Origin: an uncultured Prevotella sp.
GTDB lineage: Bacteria; Bacteroidota; Bacteroidia; Bacteroidales; Bacteroidaceae
Reading direction: 5' to 3'
Length of the DNA stretch: 44,943 nt
Assembly: GCA_902497035.1 (NCBI GenBank)
Contig: CABVDL010000010.1
Location: 1 to 44,943, forward strand
Within the stretch, counting starts at the first letter, position 1. Every line of letters begins with the position of its first letter. A model generated the notes under the pieces. That model saw only the letters and a list, made by a program, of their open reading frames with translations, was not told the origin of the DNA and made no database searches. This document shows, piece after piece, positions 17,306-26,467 of the stretch. The position numbers and the translations under genes were made by a program.

Positions 17306-19537
17306 ATGAAGTTAAACCGAGCCCTTGTTCTTTCATTTTGTATCGCTGCGTGTACAGCCCATGCCCAGAGGCAAGAAGTCAGACTCACAGCAGACAACAT
17401 TGACAAAGTTATTCAAAATATGACATTAGCGGAGAAGGCTCAGCTTGTCGTCGGTGGCGACTGCATTGTCCGTGACGGGAAGAAGGCAGGCAAGCAGGCT
17501 TACGCATCTATCGGAGCCATTGGCATGACGCGTGCCATACCACGTCTGGGCATCCCCGGTACTTTGTTGGTTGACGGGCCGGCAGGTGTGCGGCTTCCAC
17601 CCACTAGGCCGGGAGACAGCCGCACCTATTATGCAACGGCCTTCCCCGTGGCTACGCTGACGGCCTCGTCATGGGACAAGGATAACGCAAGACGCATTGG
17701 CGAGGCTATGGGACAGGAAGCCCTGGACTATGGCGGCGACATACTTTTGACTCCGGCCATCAACATCCAGCGCAACCCGCTCAATGGACGTAGTTTTGAG
17801 TATTTCTCAGAAGACCCTGTGCTCACGGCAGCCATGGCCATTGAGCAAATTAAAGGTGTGCAGTCGAAAGGCATAGGAACATCACTCAAGCATTTCGCTG
17901 CCAATAATCAGGAGACGTTTCGGCGTGACAACAACTCTATCGTCTCCCAGCGTGCTCTTCGCGAGATCTATCTGAAAGCCTTTGAGCTTACCGTCCGTTC
18001 GGTTCAGCCATGGACGGTAATGGCCTCATATAACAAGCTTAACGGCACTTGGACGCAGTCCAAACGCTCTCTGCTGCACGATTATCTTCGTGGTGAGTTG
18101 GGATTTAAGGGATTGGTGATGACAGACTGGACGGGTGAGGAAAGATGCGTGGCCGACAATCTCAATGCTGATGACAATCTCATGATGCCGGGCCTCGACG
18201 TTTACCCAGAGCAAATAGTGGATGCGGTCAGGAGTGGACTTGTCAAAATACAAACTTTGGACAATGCCGTGCGTCTCATGTTGGAATACATTGTGCGTAC
18301 ACCCTCGTTCAAGGGCAGTCCCAAGGATGTGGCTACCGACCTGAGATCGCATAGCGAATTGTCGCGTCTGACAGCCCAGGACGGCATTATCCTCGTCAAG
18401 AATAATGGTGTTGTCCTTCCGCTTGCTGCTGGCAGCGAGGTGGCACTCTTCGGTTATGGCTCGTATGCCGGCTACATCCCCACAGGCATGGGTTCCGGAT
18501 CGGTCAACACCACCGATATTGTAAATTTGGCAAAGGGTCTGTCTTCAGTTGGCTATCGTCTCAACAGTGAGCTTCAGGATCTCTATGCCGACGCACAAGG
18601 CGAGGTGGCCATCAGTATGGGCTATGCCGAACGGCGGGCCAAGGAGAGCGATGTGGCCATTGTGACAATCAGACGCAATTCCAGCGAGAACGAGGACCGT
18701 CACAATGAGAAAGGTGACTGGTTACTTACAGATGCTGAACGGGCCTCGTTGGAACATGTGGCAGCGGCTTACCATGCGCTGGGCAAAAAAGTGGTTGTTG
18801 TTCTCAATATCGTTGCACCCATGGAAGTTGCATCATGGGAGCATTTGGCAGATGCCATCATCCTGCCATGGACTCCGGGAACATCAGGCGGCTTGGCCAT
18901 TGCTAATGTCATATCAGGCAAGGTAAATCCCTCCGGCCATTTGCCAATGACCTTTGCCAGAGCATACGACGACATACCTTCAAGTCGTAATTTCCCCTCC
19001 AACTACCATGGGGAGGCATTTGACCCTGATGTGTCTACATTAGGCTACACACGCTACAGCGAAGGTATTTGGGTGGGCTACCGCTACTTCAACACCAGGC
19101 ACGTGCCGGTAGTCTGGCCTTTCGGCTATGGTCTAAGTTACACCACATTCTCGTTTGCCAATCCTCGTGTGCGGCTTCGCGGTGATTGTCTGGAGGCTGA
19201 GGTGGTCGTCACCAATACCGGCAGCCGCGCCGGACGGCAGGTGGCACAACTGTATATTGCGGCTCCCGCAGAGGGTTCCAGACAAGTCATGGAAAAGCCG
19301 CGCCGCGAGCTCAAGGATTTTGCCAAGACACGGCTGCTACAACCTGGCGAGAGCCAGCGGCTCACGTTTAACGTACCTTTGGACGAATTGGCCAGTTTCG
19401 ATGAGAAACAAAACAGTTGGATCACCTACATGGGAACCTACCAGGCTGAGTTCGGTGACAATGTGGAGCATATACTTTGTTCACGGCCTTTTTTAGTCAA
19501 GAAGCGCACCGTCAGACATTGCCCCACTGTACTATGA
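17306..19537 (+). CDS. GH3 beta-glucosidase-type glycoside hydrolase
   Basis: A 743-residue exported exo-glycosidase. The N-terminal signal (ALVLSFCIAACTAHAQ) could be cleaved by signal peptidase I after AHA or lipidated at Cys16 (IAAC). A GH3 (alpha/beta)8 barrel follows, with the blocks GIPGTLLVDGPAGVR, GRSFEYFSEDP and KHFAANNQE. The nucleophile Asp274 is in LVMTDWTG. The alpha/beta sandwich (about 365-600) has an acid/base region around NSSENEDRHNEKGDWLL (about 455-471), and a fibronectin-III-like C-terminal domain follows (about 625-735). Beta-glucosidase, beta-xylosidase or another beta-exo activity is possible. The gene begins after two intergenic hairpins and runs into the GH127 gene (37 bases). 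Confidence 0.93.
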   Translation: MKLNRALVLSFCIAACTAHAQRQEVRLTADNIDKVIQNMTLAEKAQLVVGGDCIVRDGKKAGKQAYASIGAIGMTRAIPRLGIPGTLLVDGPAGVRLPPTRPGDSRTYYATAFPVATLTASSWDKDNARRIGEAMGQEALDYGGDILLTPAINIQRNPLNGRSFEYFSEDPVLTAAMAIEQIKGVQSKGIGTSLKHFAANNQETFRRDNNSIVSQRALREIYLKAFELTVRSVQPWTVMASYNKLNGTWTQSKRSLLHDYLRGELGFKGLVMTDWTGEERCVADNLNADDNLMMPGLDVYPEQIVDAVRSGLVKIQTLDNAVRLMLEYIVRTPSFKGSPKDVATDLRSHSELSRLTAQDGIILVKNNGVVLPLAAGSEVALFGYGSYAGYIPTGMGSGSVNTTDIVNLAKGLSSVGYRLNSELQDLYADAQGEVAISMGYAERRAKESDVAIVTIRRNSSENEDRHNEKGDWLLTDAERASLEHVAAAYHALGKKVVVVLNIVAPMEVASWEHLADAIILPWTPGTSGGLAIANVISGKVNPSGHLPMTFARAYDDIPSSRNFPSNYHGEAFDPDVSTLGYTRYSEGIWVGYRYFNTRHVPVVWPFGYGLSYTTFSFANPRVRLRGDCLEAEVVVTNTGSRAGRQVAQLYIAAPAEGSRQVMEKPRRELKDFAKTRLLQPGESQRLTFNVPLDELASFDEKQNSWITYMGTYQAEFGDNVEHILCSRPFLVKKRTVRHCPTVL

Positions 19538-19574
19538 CAACAAGCAAACTTTCCAACAATATGAATATCAAGCC

Positions 19575-21965
19575 ATGACGAACTACCATCATGCTCATCA
19601 CTTAGTCTTGCCATTGCTGACCCTCACATTGGCAGTGTCCCAACAGTCAAGTGCTCAGCGCGCCTGTTTCAACGAGTCTAAAGAGATTTCGGGGGCCAGG
19701 CTCGGTTTGGAGCGCGTGGCGCCAGGCTTCTTGCCTGTATATACGGCCTCTGGTGACAATCTTACGAAATGGGTGCAAATAGACCTGGGCCGTGAATATT
19801 GTGTAGACTGTGTCAAACTGCTTCCCTCTTCCATGCTGTGGGGCGTCGACGGATTTCCGCACGCCTATCGCATTGAGGGTAGCCTGGAGCCTGATTTCAC
19901 CAGTCCCATACTGATAGCCGACAACGACCTTTATCCAGACCACCACCGACAGGGCTTTGAGACTGTGACTTTTGACTCCAAGGCCGTCAGATGCCGCTAT
20001 GTAAGGCTGACTGCCACGCGCCTACCAGCCCACACGCTGTGCTTGTCAAGAATGATTGTAATGAGCGAGGGCAAGGTAATCTCCACCGGCTGCGCTGTTA
20101 GCGACTCTGAGAATACGGCTGAAGCCAACCGTGCACTGCTCACCGCTACTCCACGCCCCATGGGTGACTATGTGGTGACCGACTACCCGGAAAACGTCAT
20201 TCCAAAAAAACGGTGGAAGCCTGTCGGCGACAAGGTCAACACGCCTTTAAACGGCATCACACTGCTGCCCGGCCTTTTCAAGACTGCAATGGACAACAAC
20301 ATAAACTATCTGCTCAACTCATTCCCTGCCGAGGACTTGGTCCGCAACTTCAAACTTAAGGCAGGTCTTCCTGTCAAAACGTTCAATGCCAAGTACAACC
20401 GTTTCTGGATGCGACAGTTGCCCGGCTCAGAGGCAGGTCGCTTCCTGATGGGAGCAGGCAACACGTTGCGGTGGACAGACTGCAAACCGTTGCGCGATGA
20501 GCTTGACTATATAGTCAGTGTAATCGATTCTTGCAAGGAACCTGACGGCTGGTGCATGGCCTATCAGAAGCACGAGACGTTCAATGGAGAGTATGGCGCC
20601 TACACGCGTTCGTGGTTGACCCACGGCCTGATTGATGCGGGACTGAGCGGCAACCGCCAGGCCTTGCTCCTACTCAGAGGCTTCTACGATTACCTCGACC
20701 ACAGTCCTTTTCTGCCAGAGATGCTGCGCCGTTGCGCACAAGGCACGCAAGGGGTGATACCGTTCACCCGTACTTACTTCTCTCCAGTGGGCAAGGCGAT
20801 AGATCTTGAGGTAGTGATGCGGTACTTCCAACAGAATTTTTTCATTGAAAAACTTGCCCGACGAGACCCGTCAGTGATTTGGCGCTATCCGTACGACCGC
20901 CCACACAACTATCTGCTCACAGCCATAGAACCCTACCTCGACCTTTACCGTGCTACTGGGGTCACGAAGTATCTCGATGCGGTGAGAGGCGCCTGGGACC
21001 TGTTTCATGACTACTGGGAGATGCCCGGCGGCGAGATGAGCATCAATGAGGGCAATTTCCTCTACGAGCCCAAGTCATACTGGCTCCACAAAGAGGCAGG
21101 TGAGCTTTGTGGCAATGCGTTCTGGATAAAAATCAACCAGCGGTTTCACAATCTTTACCCAGACGAGGAGAAATATATGACCGAGATAGAAAAGTCTATC
21201 TTTAATGTGTGCATCGCCAACCAATACGGTTCTTATGGTTATCGCTATTTCGCCCGTCTCGACGGACAGAAAGACAGGGAACACGACGCAGGCTACGGCT
21301 TTGCCGAGAACACCTGTTGTGAGGGGCAAGGCACGCGTATCATCGGCTCGTTGCCTGAATATATGTACTCGTTCGCCCCCGATGGCCTTTACATAAACCT
21401 GTATGGAGCCTCGCAAGTGACCATGCCTCTCGGTCGTGACACGCTGCGGCTGGATGTAAAGACTGCTTTTCCCTACAGCCCCGACGTGACCATGACTGTC
21501 GCTGCCTCTACCCGTGCCCGGCTGCATTTGCGTATTCCGTCATGGGCGACCGCTCCGGTTACGGTCAGGATTAACGGCGATGTAGCTGCGCAAGGGAGAC
21601 CAGGATCATACGTCTCACTCAATCGGCAGTGGCAGCGGGGAGACCTTATAGAGATGACGCTCCCCATGGGCTTTAGGCTCACCCCATATATCGGAAAGGA
21701 ACCAGGCTTTGGCCCGGGACACTATGCCGTGGAGTATGGCCCGCTGCTCATGGCTGCGGTGGCCGTGAAGGGCAAGCAAGGCCACGTGCGGGTTCATGCT
21801 GACGTGCAAACACTGGTAAGCAGACTGCGTCCCATCCCCGGTAGCCCCTTGCACTTCGCCATCCAAGGTGACAGTCAGTATGAGCTGTGGCCATATTTTG
21901 AGGTGCAGAAGGAGCCATTCTCTTGCTTCGCAGAATACGTTGATAATTCACTTTCCAATCGTTAA
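19575..21965 (+). CDS. GH127-type (DUF1680) beta-L-arabinofuranosidase with N-terminal discoidin-like module
   Basis: A 796-residue exported protein (signal LVLPLLTLTLAVSQQSSAQ). Residues about 30-165 look like a galactose-binding/F5-8 type C module (WVQIDLGREYCVDCVKLL ... RYVRLTATRL). The (alpha/alpha)6 barrel (about 215-640) is of the GH127/146 type. The Zn-binding, catalytic-Cys set of characterised GH127 enzymes is present: Glu510-x-Cys512 in GELCGNAF, and Cys581-Cys582 in ENTCCEGQGTR, with the LPEYMYS block after it. C-terminal beta-domains follow (to 796). Beta-L-arabinofuranosidase is the best call, since this family uses a Cys nucleophile; other DUF1680 families (GH137/142/146) are possible. 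It is separated from the GH13 gene by only 4 bases. Confidence 0.88.
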   Translation: MTNYHHAHHLVLPLLTLTLAVSQQSSAQRACFNESKEISGARLGLERVAPGFLPVYTASGDNLTKWVQIDLGREYCVDCVKLLPSSMLWGVDGFPHAYRIEGSLEPDFTSPILIADNDLYPDHHRQGFETVTFDSKAVRCRYVRLTATRLPAHTLCLSRMIVMSEGKVISTGCAVSDSENTAEANRALLTATPRPMGDYVVTDYPENVIPKKRWKPVGDKVNTPLNGITLLPGLFKTAMDNNINYLLNSFPAEDLVRNFKLKAGLPVKTFNAKYNRFWMRQLPGSEAGRFLMGAGNTLRWTDCKPLRDELDYIVSVIDSCKEPDGWCMAYQKHETFNGEYGAYTRSWLTHGLIDAGLSGNRQALLLLRGFYDYLDHSPFLPEMLRRCAQGTQGVIPFTRTYFSPVGKAIDLEVVMRYFQQNFFIEKLARRDPSVIWRYPYDRPHNYLLTAIEPYLDLYRATGVTKYLDAVRGAWDLFHDYWEMPGGEMSINEGNFLYEPKSYWLHKEAGELCGNAFWIKINQRFHNLYPDEEKYMTEIEKSIFNVCIANQYGSYGYRYFARLDGQKDREHDAGYGFAENTCCEGQGTRIIGSLPEYMYSFAPDGLYINLYGASQVTMPLGRDTLRLDVKTAFPYSPDVTMTVAASTRARLHLRIPSWATAPVTVRINGDVAAQGRPGSYVSLNRQWQRGDLIEMTLPMGFRLTPYIGKEPGFGPGHYAVEYGPLLMAAVAVKGKQGHVRVHADVQTLVSRLRPIPGSPLHFAIQGDSQYELWPYFEVQKEPFSCFAEYVDNSLSNR

Positions 21966-21969
21966 TACA

Positions 21970-23715
21970 ATGAGACACACTGCATTTCTTGGCCTGCTGT
22001 TGGCTGTCGGTCTGCCCATCGGAGCCCAGCAGATCGGCATGCGGAATCCCGCATGGTTGCGGCAAGCCCTTTTCTATCAGATCTATCCATCGTCGTTCAT
22101 GGACTCCGATGGCAATGGTATTGGCGACCTGCCAGGCATCATCTCGCGGCTCGACTACGTGGAGCGCCTTGGTGTCAACGCCATCTGGCTGAATCCATGC
22201 TACGAGTCGGGTTGGGTGGACGGAGGCTACGATGTTATCGATTTCTATAAGGTAGACCCCCGCTTCGGCACCAATAGTGATTTGAAAAGACTCGTGGACG
22301 AGGCTCACAAGCGAGGTATAAAGGTTTGCCTTGACTTGGTTGCAGGCCACTCGTCAAACCGTTGCGAGTGGTTCCTAAAGAGTTCCTGCGGCGACCGTAA
22401 TGACCATTTTTCCGACTATTATATTTGGACAGACACCATACCAGAAAGCGAGAGGCGCATCATTGAGGAACGAAAGAAGACCAGCGACCCACAAGCCGGC
22501 ACCTTTGGCAATTTTGTTGAAGCTGATGCGCCAAGAGGCAAGTATTACCAAAAGAACTATTACCCTTGCCAGCCCGCTTTTAACTATGGCTATGCCCATC
22601 CGGTACATTCTTGGGAACAACCTGTTACGGCGCCGGGTCCACAGGCCATGCGCCGCGAGCTGCGCAACATCATGGCATTTTGGTTTGACAAGGGGGTGGA
22701 TGGCTTCCGTGTCGATATGGCTCCCTGGCTGGTCAAGAACGACCCCAACTGGACTGAGACCAAAAAACTTTGGCAGGAGATACGCTCATGGGTAAGCCAC
22801 TACTATCCCGACCGTGTGCTAATCAGTGAGTGGGGATCACCGAAAGATGCCATACCTGCTGGCTTCGACATCGATTTTATGCTCCATACGGGTGTTCAAG
22901 GTTACGAGACGCTTTTTTTCGCCCGCGACACGCCGTGGGGTAAGCCAATGCCTCTGTCGCCCAACGCCAACAAATCGAACTACGAATATTGTTACTTTGA
23001 CAAGTCTAGCAAAGGAAGCCTTGACACGTTTGTCAAGAATTACACTGACTGCCTGCTCCACACAAGACAGCAGGGGTATATTGCAATTCCCACGTCTAAC
23101 CACGACTTTCAGCGACCAAACGTTGGCACCCGCAACAGTGTCGGACAGTTGCGGGTGGCCATGACCTTTTTCCTGACCATGCCCGGCATTCCATTCATCT
23201 ATTACGGCGACGAGATTGGCATGAAGTACCAGACTGGCCTGCCCGACAAGGAGGGCAGTAGTGTCAGGGCAGGTTCCCGTACACCCATGCAGTGGGCTCC
23301 AGGACCAACGGCAGGATTCTCCTCGTGTAATCCCACGAGCCTCTATCTGCCCGTAGATACCGAAGGGGGACGCATCACAGTGGCGGAAGAGGAGAATGAC
23401 CCGCAGTCGATACTCAACTATACGAGGCGGCTCATTGGCTTGCGCAAGGCTATGCCCGCACTGGGCAACACTGCTGAATGGGAGCTGGTCAGCAGCTTGA
23501 GGCAACCCTATCCGATGGTTTATCGCCGGCGAGGAGGAGGACAGACGTGCATTGTAGCCATCAACCCCAGCGACAAGAAAGTCGAGGCCGTGCTGCCACA
23601 TATGGCTAACAAGGTCAAGTTGCTTATAGTCACGGGAAAAGGAAAATATGCGTGTGGGCGATACGACAGAATAACGCTCTATCCCGAATCGGCCGCTGTA
23701 TTCAAAGTAATGTAG
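21970..23715 (+). CDS. GH13 alpha-glucosidase/alpha-amylase-family enzyme
   Basis: Exported, 581 residues from ATG 21970, with a signal peptide (AFLGLLLAVGLPIGAQQ); the open frame runs on upstream inside GH127. The family blocks are FYQIYPSSFMDSDGNGIGDLPGI (opening), GVNAIWLNPCYESGWVDGGYDV, the nucleophile Asp249 (GFRVDMAP), acid/base Glu287 (LISEWGSP), the transition-state stabiliser Asp379 (SNHDFQRP), then RTPMQWAPGPTAGFSS and a C-terminal beta-domain. The GNGIGD and RTPMQW motifs suggest an exo-alpha-glucosidase or trehalose-synthase-like member, not an endo-amylase. No lipobox is visible, so it is probably periplasmic. It starts 4 bases after GH127 and is the only alpha-glucan-type enzyme in the locus. 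Confidence 0.93.
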   Translation: MRHTAFLGLLLAVGLPIGAQQIGMRNPAWLRQALFYQIYPSSFMDSDGNGIGDLPGIISRLDYVERLGVNAIWLNPCYESGWVDGGYDVIDFYKVDPRFGTNSDLKRLVDEAHKRGIKVCLDLVAGHSSNRCEWFLKSSCGDRNDHFSDYYIWTDTIPESERRIIEERKKTSDPQAGTFGNFVEADAPRGKYYQKNYYPCQPAFNYGYAHPVHSWEQPVTAPGPQAMRRELRNIMAFWFDKGVDGFRVDMAPWLVKNDPNWTETKKLWQEIRSWVSHYYPDRVLISEWGSPKDAIPAGFDIDFMLHTGVQGYETLFFARDTPWGKPMPLSPNANKSNYEYCYFDKSSKGSLDTFVKNYTDCLLHTRQQGYIAIPTSNHDFQRPNVGTRNSVGQLRVAMTFFLTMPGIPFIYYGDEIGMKYQTGLPDKEGSSVRAGSRTPMQWAPGPTAGFSSCNPTSLYLPVDTEGGRITVAEEENDPQSILNYTRRLIGLRKAMPALGNTAEWELVSSLRQPYPMVYRRRGGGQTCIVAINPSDKKVEAVLPHMANKVKLLIVTGKGKYACGRYDRITLYPESAAVFKVM

Positions 23716-23762
23716 TGGCCAAAAAAGATGACGTATCATTCGAGGATTTGTAAAATATCTTG

Positions 23763-23770
23763 TATTTTTG
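23763..23770 (+). promoter_or_regulatory. -7 box ahead of the GH78 gene
   Basis: TATTTTTG matches TAnnTTTG, 38 bases before the GH78 start. The only TTTG upstream is 12 bases away, too close for a proper -33 box. A separate internal promoter for GH78 is possible but unproven. Confidence 0.45.
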
Positions 23771-23808
23771 CAGCCGAAGATTTGTCATCATCTAATTATA
23801 AACCTAAA

Positions 23809-26406
23809 ATGAGAAGAACACATCAATTATTTCTTGTGATGGCCCTTGTGCTTGCCGTTGCACCACTATTGCCCACGGATGCCATGGCAGGGCAACGTAG
23901 GGTAGGACAGCGGACCATGGCCCTTGACGCATCAGCCTGGAATCAATCGGTCTGGATTTCAGCGGCCAGCGCCCCTATAGTCAAAGAGTCTGTCAAAGAC
24001 GGTAGCCGCGCGGCCGACGGTGCCAGCTGGTTTGTGACCACATTCATCAACAAGAAGAGCCTGAAGACCGCCCGTTGGATGACCACGGGTCTGGGTGTCT
24101 ATGTGCTTTATGCCAATGGGCATGAGATAGGCGATGAGATGCTCAAGCCCGGCTTCACCCATTATGCCAAGACAAAACGCGCTTTTACTTACGACATTAC
24201 CGATGCCTTGCATACACAGGCAGCGACGGCCAATCAATTAGCCGTACAGGTCACACCCGGATGGTGGGCAGACAAGATAGTGACTCCCGATGGCCATATG
24301 GGTATGATAGGCAATAAATGTGCTTTCCGTGGTGTGCTTGAGCTGACCTATGATGACGGCACGAAGGAGCTGCTCGGTACCAACCTGAATGACTGGAAGG
24401 CCGGGGTGGGCGGTCCCGCGACACATGCCGCCATTTTCGACGGCGAGACCTACGACGCGCGTATAATGCCCCTATGGCAAGACACTCGGACGCTGTCAAC
24501 ACCAGAACTCAACACTGAGTTTAAGGGCGAGATACTGCCGTCAGACGGCGCGGAGGTATATCTGCGCCACGACCTCGCGTTGTCGCCAGATCGGGCGTAT
24601 GTATGGAAAGACGTGACCGGCAAGACCGACTCTACCTATGGCAAGGTGACTATTGTCCGCCAATACAAGGACGGTGAGATGGTGGTGCGGCCTGGCGAGC
24701 ACCTCGTCATCGACTTCGGGCAGAACTGTGCCGCGGTGCCCGACTTTGTGTTCAAGGCCAAGGAAGGTACTACACTCACCTGCTTGCCTGGAGAGCTGCT
24801 CAACGACGGCAACGGCGCCATTAGCCGTGGCATGGACGGTCCAGAGGGTAGCGTCCACCGCACCAACCTCAGAATACCCGACAAGGGTATGCGGCTGGTC
24901 TATACTTTCGGGCCGGGCCGAGGCTATGTGTCATTCCTGCCAGAGTGTACTTTCTTCGGTTATCGCTACGTCACGATAAGTGCCACCAGCGAAGTGCGCA
25001 TCAAGTCCATTTTGTCGATACCTGTCACTTCCATTGCACGCAATCTCGAGACAGGGACGGTGACCACCGGAAATCCGCTCATCAACCAGCTGATATCCAA
25101 CATACATTGGGGGCAGCGCTCCAACTACCTCTCAGTGCCCACCGATTGTCCGCAACGTAACGAACGCCTTGGCTGGACCGCCGACACGCAAGTGTTTGCC
25201 GAGACAGGCACATTCTTTGCCAATACCGACAAGTTCTTCCACAAGTGGACACGTGATATGCGTGACTCTCAGGATAGTCTTGGTGGTTTCCCATCCGTAG
25301 CTCCAGCTGCCCAGTATGGGAATGAGACGATGCGCTTGGGATGGGCCGATGCTGGTGTCATCGTGCCATGGACCATCTGGAAACAGTATGGTGACACGAG
25401 CATCGTGGAGCAGAATTGGGCGGCCATGTGTGCATTTATGGACAGGGTGAGCCGCACGAAGTACGACATCCTGGCAAACAGAGGACAGTGGGATTTCCAG
25501 TATGCTGACTGGCTAAGCTACGAGCCACTTGAGAGTTGCAGTGGGAAAATCTGGGCCAGAGATGAGAATGGCAACAACGTGCTTAAAGCCGATGCCCTCA
25601 TCTATTGGAACTATCTCAGCGCGTCATATTGGGCCATTGATGCCATGATGATGCGCGACATGGCCATGGCCACTGGCAGGGATGCCGGTAAGTTCCAGCG
25701 GATGGCCGATGAGGCATGCAACTACCTCAGGGAGCAGTTCCTCACAAAGGACGGGCGGTTCGTCTGCGACATACTCAACACCATGCAGACCCCTGCGCTC
25801 TTCGCCCTGCGCAACCATCTCGTTGACGGGAAGGCTAAAGACGACATGGTGACCCGTCTGCGTGATAACTTCCGAACGCACGACAACTGCCTACAGACAG
25901 GCTTCCTCGGAACATCCATCCTGATGCAGACACTAACAGACAATGGCATGGCCGACATCGCCTACGAGCTGCTCTTCCAGCGTAAGAACCCGAGCTGGCT
26001 CTACTCGGTCGACAACGGCGCTACCACAATGTGGGAACGCTGGAACAGCTATATGAAAGACAAGGGCATGGGACCCAAAGGCATGAACAGCTTCAACCAC
26101 TATGCCTACGGATGTGTGGGGCAGTGGATTTGGGAAACGGTGGCCGGCATCGCTGCCGACCCTGCACAGCCAGGCTTCAGGCACATCATCATGAGGCCCG
26201 TACCAGACCGGCGGCTGGGAATGCTCAAAGCCGAGTACAGGTCGGCGGCTGGACTGATACGGAGCCATTGGAGCTACAAGGGCAAGCAGTGGCAGTGGAC
26301 CTTCACCATCCCAAAGGGTGCCACAGCCACCGTGACGCTACCCGGTGAGACCACGTCGAAAGATTACAGTAGTGGCACCTACACAGTGACCGTCAACTTA
26401 CCATAG
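23809..26406 (+). CDS. GH78 alpha-L-rhamnosidase
   Basis: Exported, 865 residues from ATG 23809, with a signal peptide (LFLVMALVLAVAPLLPTDAMA). It removes terminal alpha-L-rhamnose. The N-terminal beta-domain (about 60-150) has the LYANGHEIGDEMLKPGFTHYAK block, followed by a concanavalin-like domain (about 250-420). The (alpha/alpha)6 barrel (about 430-770) has DCPQRNERLGWTADTQ, with the likely general acid Glu452, and the MWERWNSYMKDKG ... MNSFNHYAYGCVGQW region. A C-terminal beta-sandwich closes the protein. RNER instead of RDER is seen in other GH78 proteins, so activity is likely. It lies 93 bases after GH13, with a possible promoter of its own. Confidence 0.93.
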   Translation: MRRTHQLFLVMALVLAVAPLLPTDAMAGQRRVGQRTMALDASAWNQSVWISAASAPIVKESVKDGSRAADGASWFVTTFINKKSLKTARWMTTGLGVYVLYANGHEIGDEMLKPGFTHYAKTKRAFTYDITDALHTQAATANQLAVQVTPGWWADKIVTPDGHMGMIGNKCAFRGVLELTYDDGTKELLGTNLNDWKAGVGGPATHAAIFDGETYDARIMPLWQDTRTLSTPELNTEFKGEILPSDGAEVYLRHDLALSPDRAYVWKDVTGKTDSTYGKVTIVRQYKDGEMVVRPGEHLVIDFGQNCAAVPDFVFKAKEGTTLTCLPGELLNDGNGAISRGMDGPEGSVHRTNLRIPDKGMRLVYTFGPGRGYVSFLPECTFFGYRYVTISATSEVRIKSILSIPVTSIARNLETGTVTTGNPLINQLISNIHWGQRSNYLSVPTDCPQRNERLGWTADTQVFAETGTFFANTDKFFHKWTRDMRDSQDSLGGFPSVAPAAQYGNETMRLGWADAGVIVPWTIWKQYGDTSIVEQNWAAMCAFMDRVSRTKYDILANRGQWDFQYADWLSYEPLESCSGKIWARDENGNNVLKADALIYWNYLSASYWAIDAMMMRDMAMATGRDAGKFQRMADEACNYLREQFLTKDGRFVCDILNTMQTPALFALRNHLVDGKAKDDMVTRLRDNFRTHDNCLQTGFLGTSILMQTLTDNGMADIAYELLFQRKNPSWLYSVDNGATTMWERWNSYMKDKGMGPKGMNSFNHYAYGCVGQWIWETVAGIAADPAQPGFRHIIMRPVPDRRLGMLKAEYRSAAGLIRSHWSYKGKQWQWTFTIPKGATATVTLPGETTSKDYSSGTYTVTVNLP

Positions 26407-26407
26407 T

Positions 26408-26442
26408 GACAGTAGGATAGTGGCCGGCCTAATGTCGGCCAT
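26408..26442. repeat. Dispersed hairpin repeat, copy 1
   Basis: After the GH78 stop, GACAGT is followed by an imperfect stem (GTGGCCGGC, 26420-26428; loop CTAAT; GTCGGCCAT, 26434-26442). The same arrangement recurs at 44831-44862. It lies between convergent genes and may end transcription. Confidence 0.6.
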
Positions 26443-26467
26443 CATTCTGTCATTGCATATGACCATC

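Noticed and set aside
25150..25170. RNER in place of RDER in the GH78 active-site block
   Set aside because: Asn at this place is seen in other GH78 proteins as I recall; the likely general acid Glu452 is kept, so it is not reported as a lost active site.
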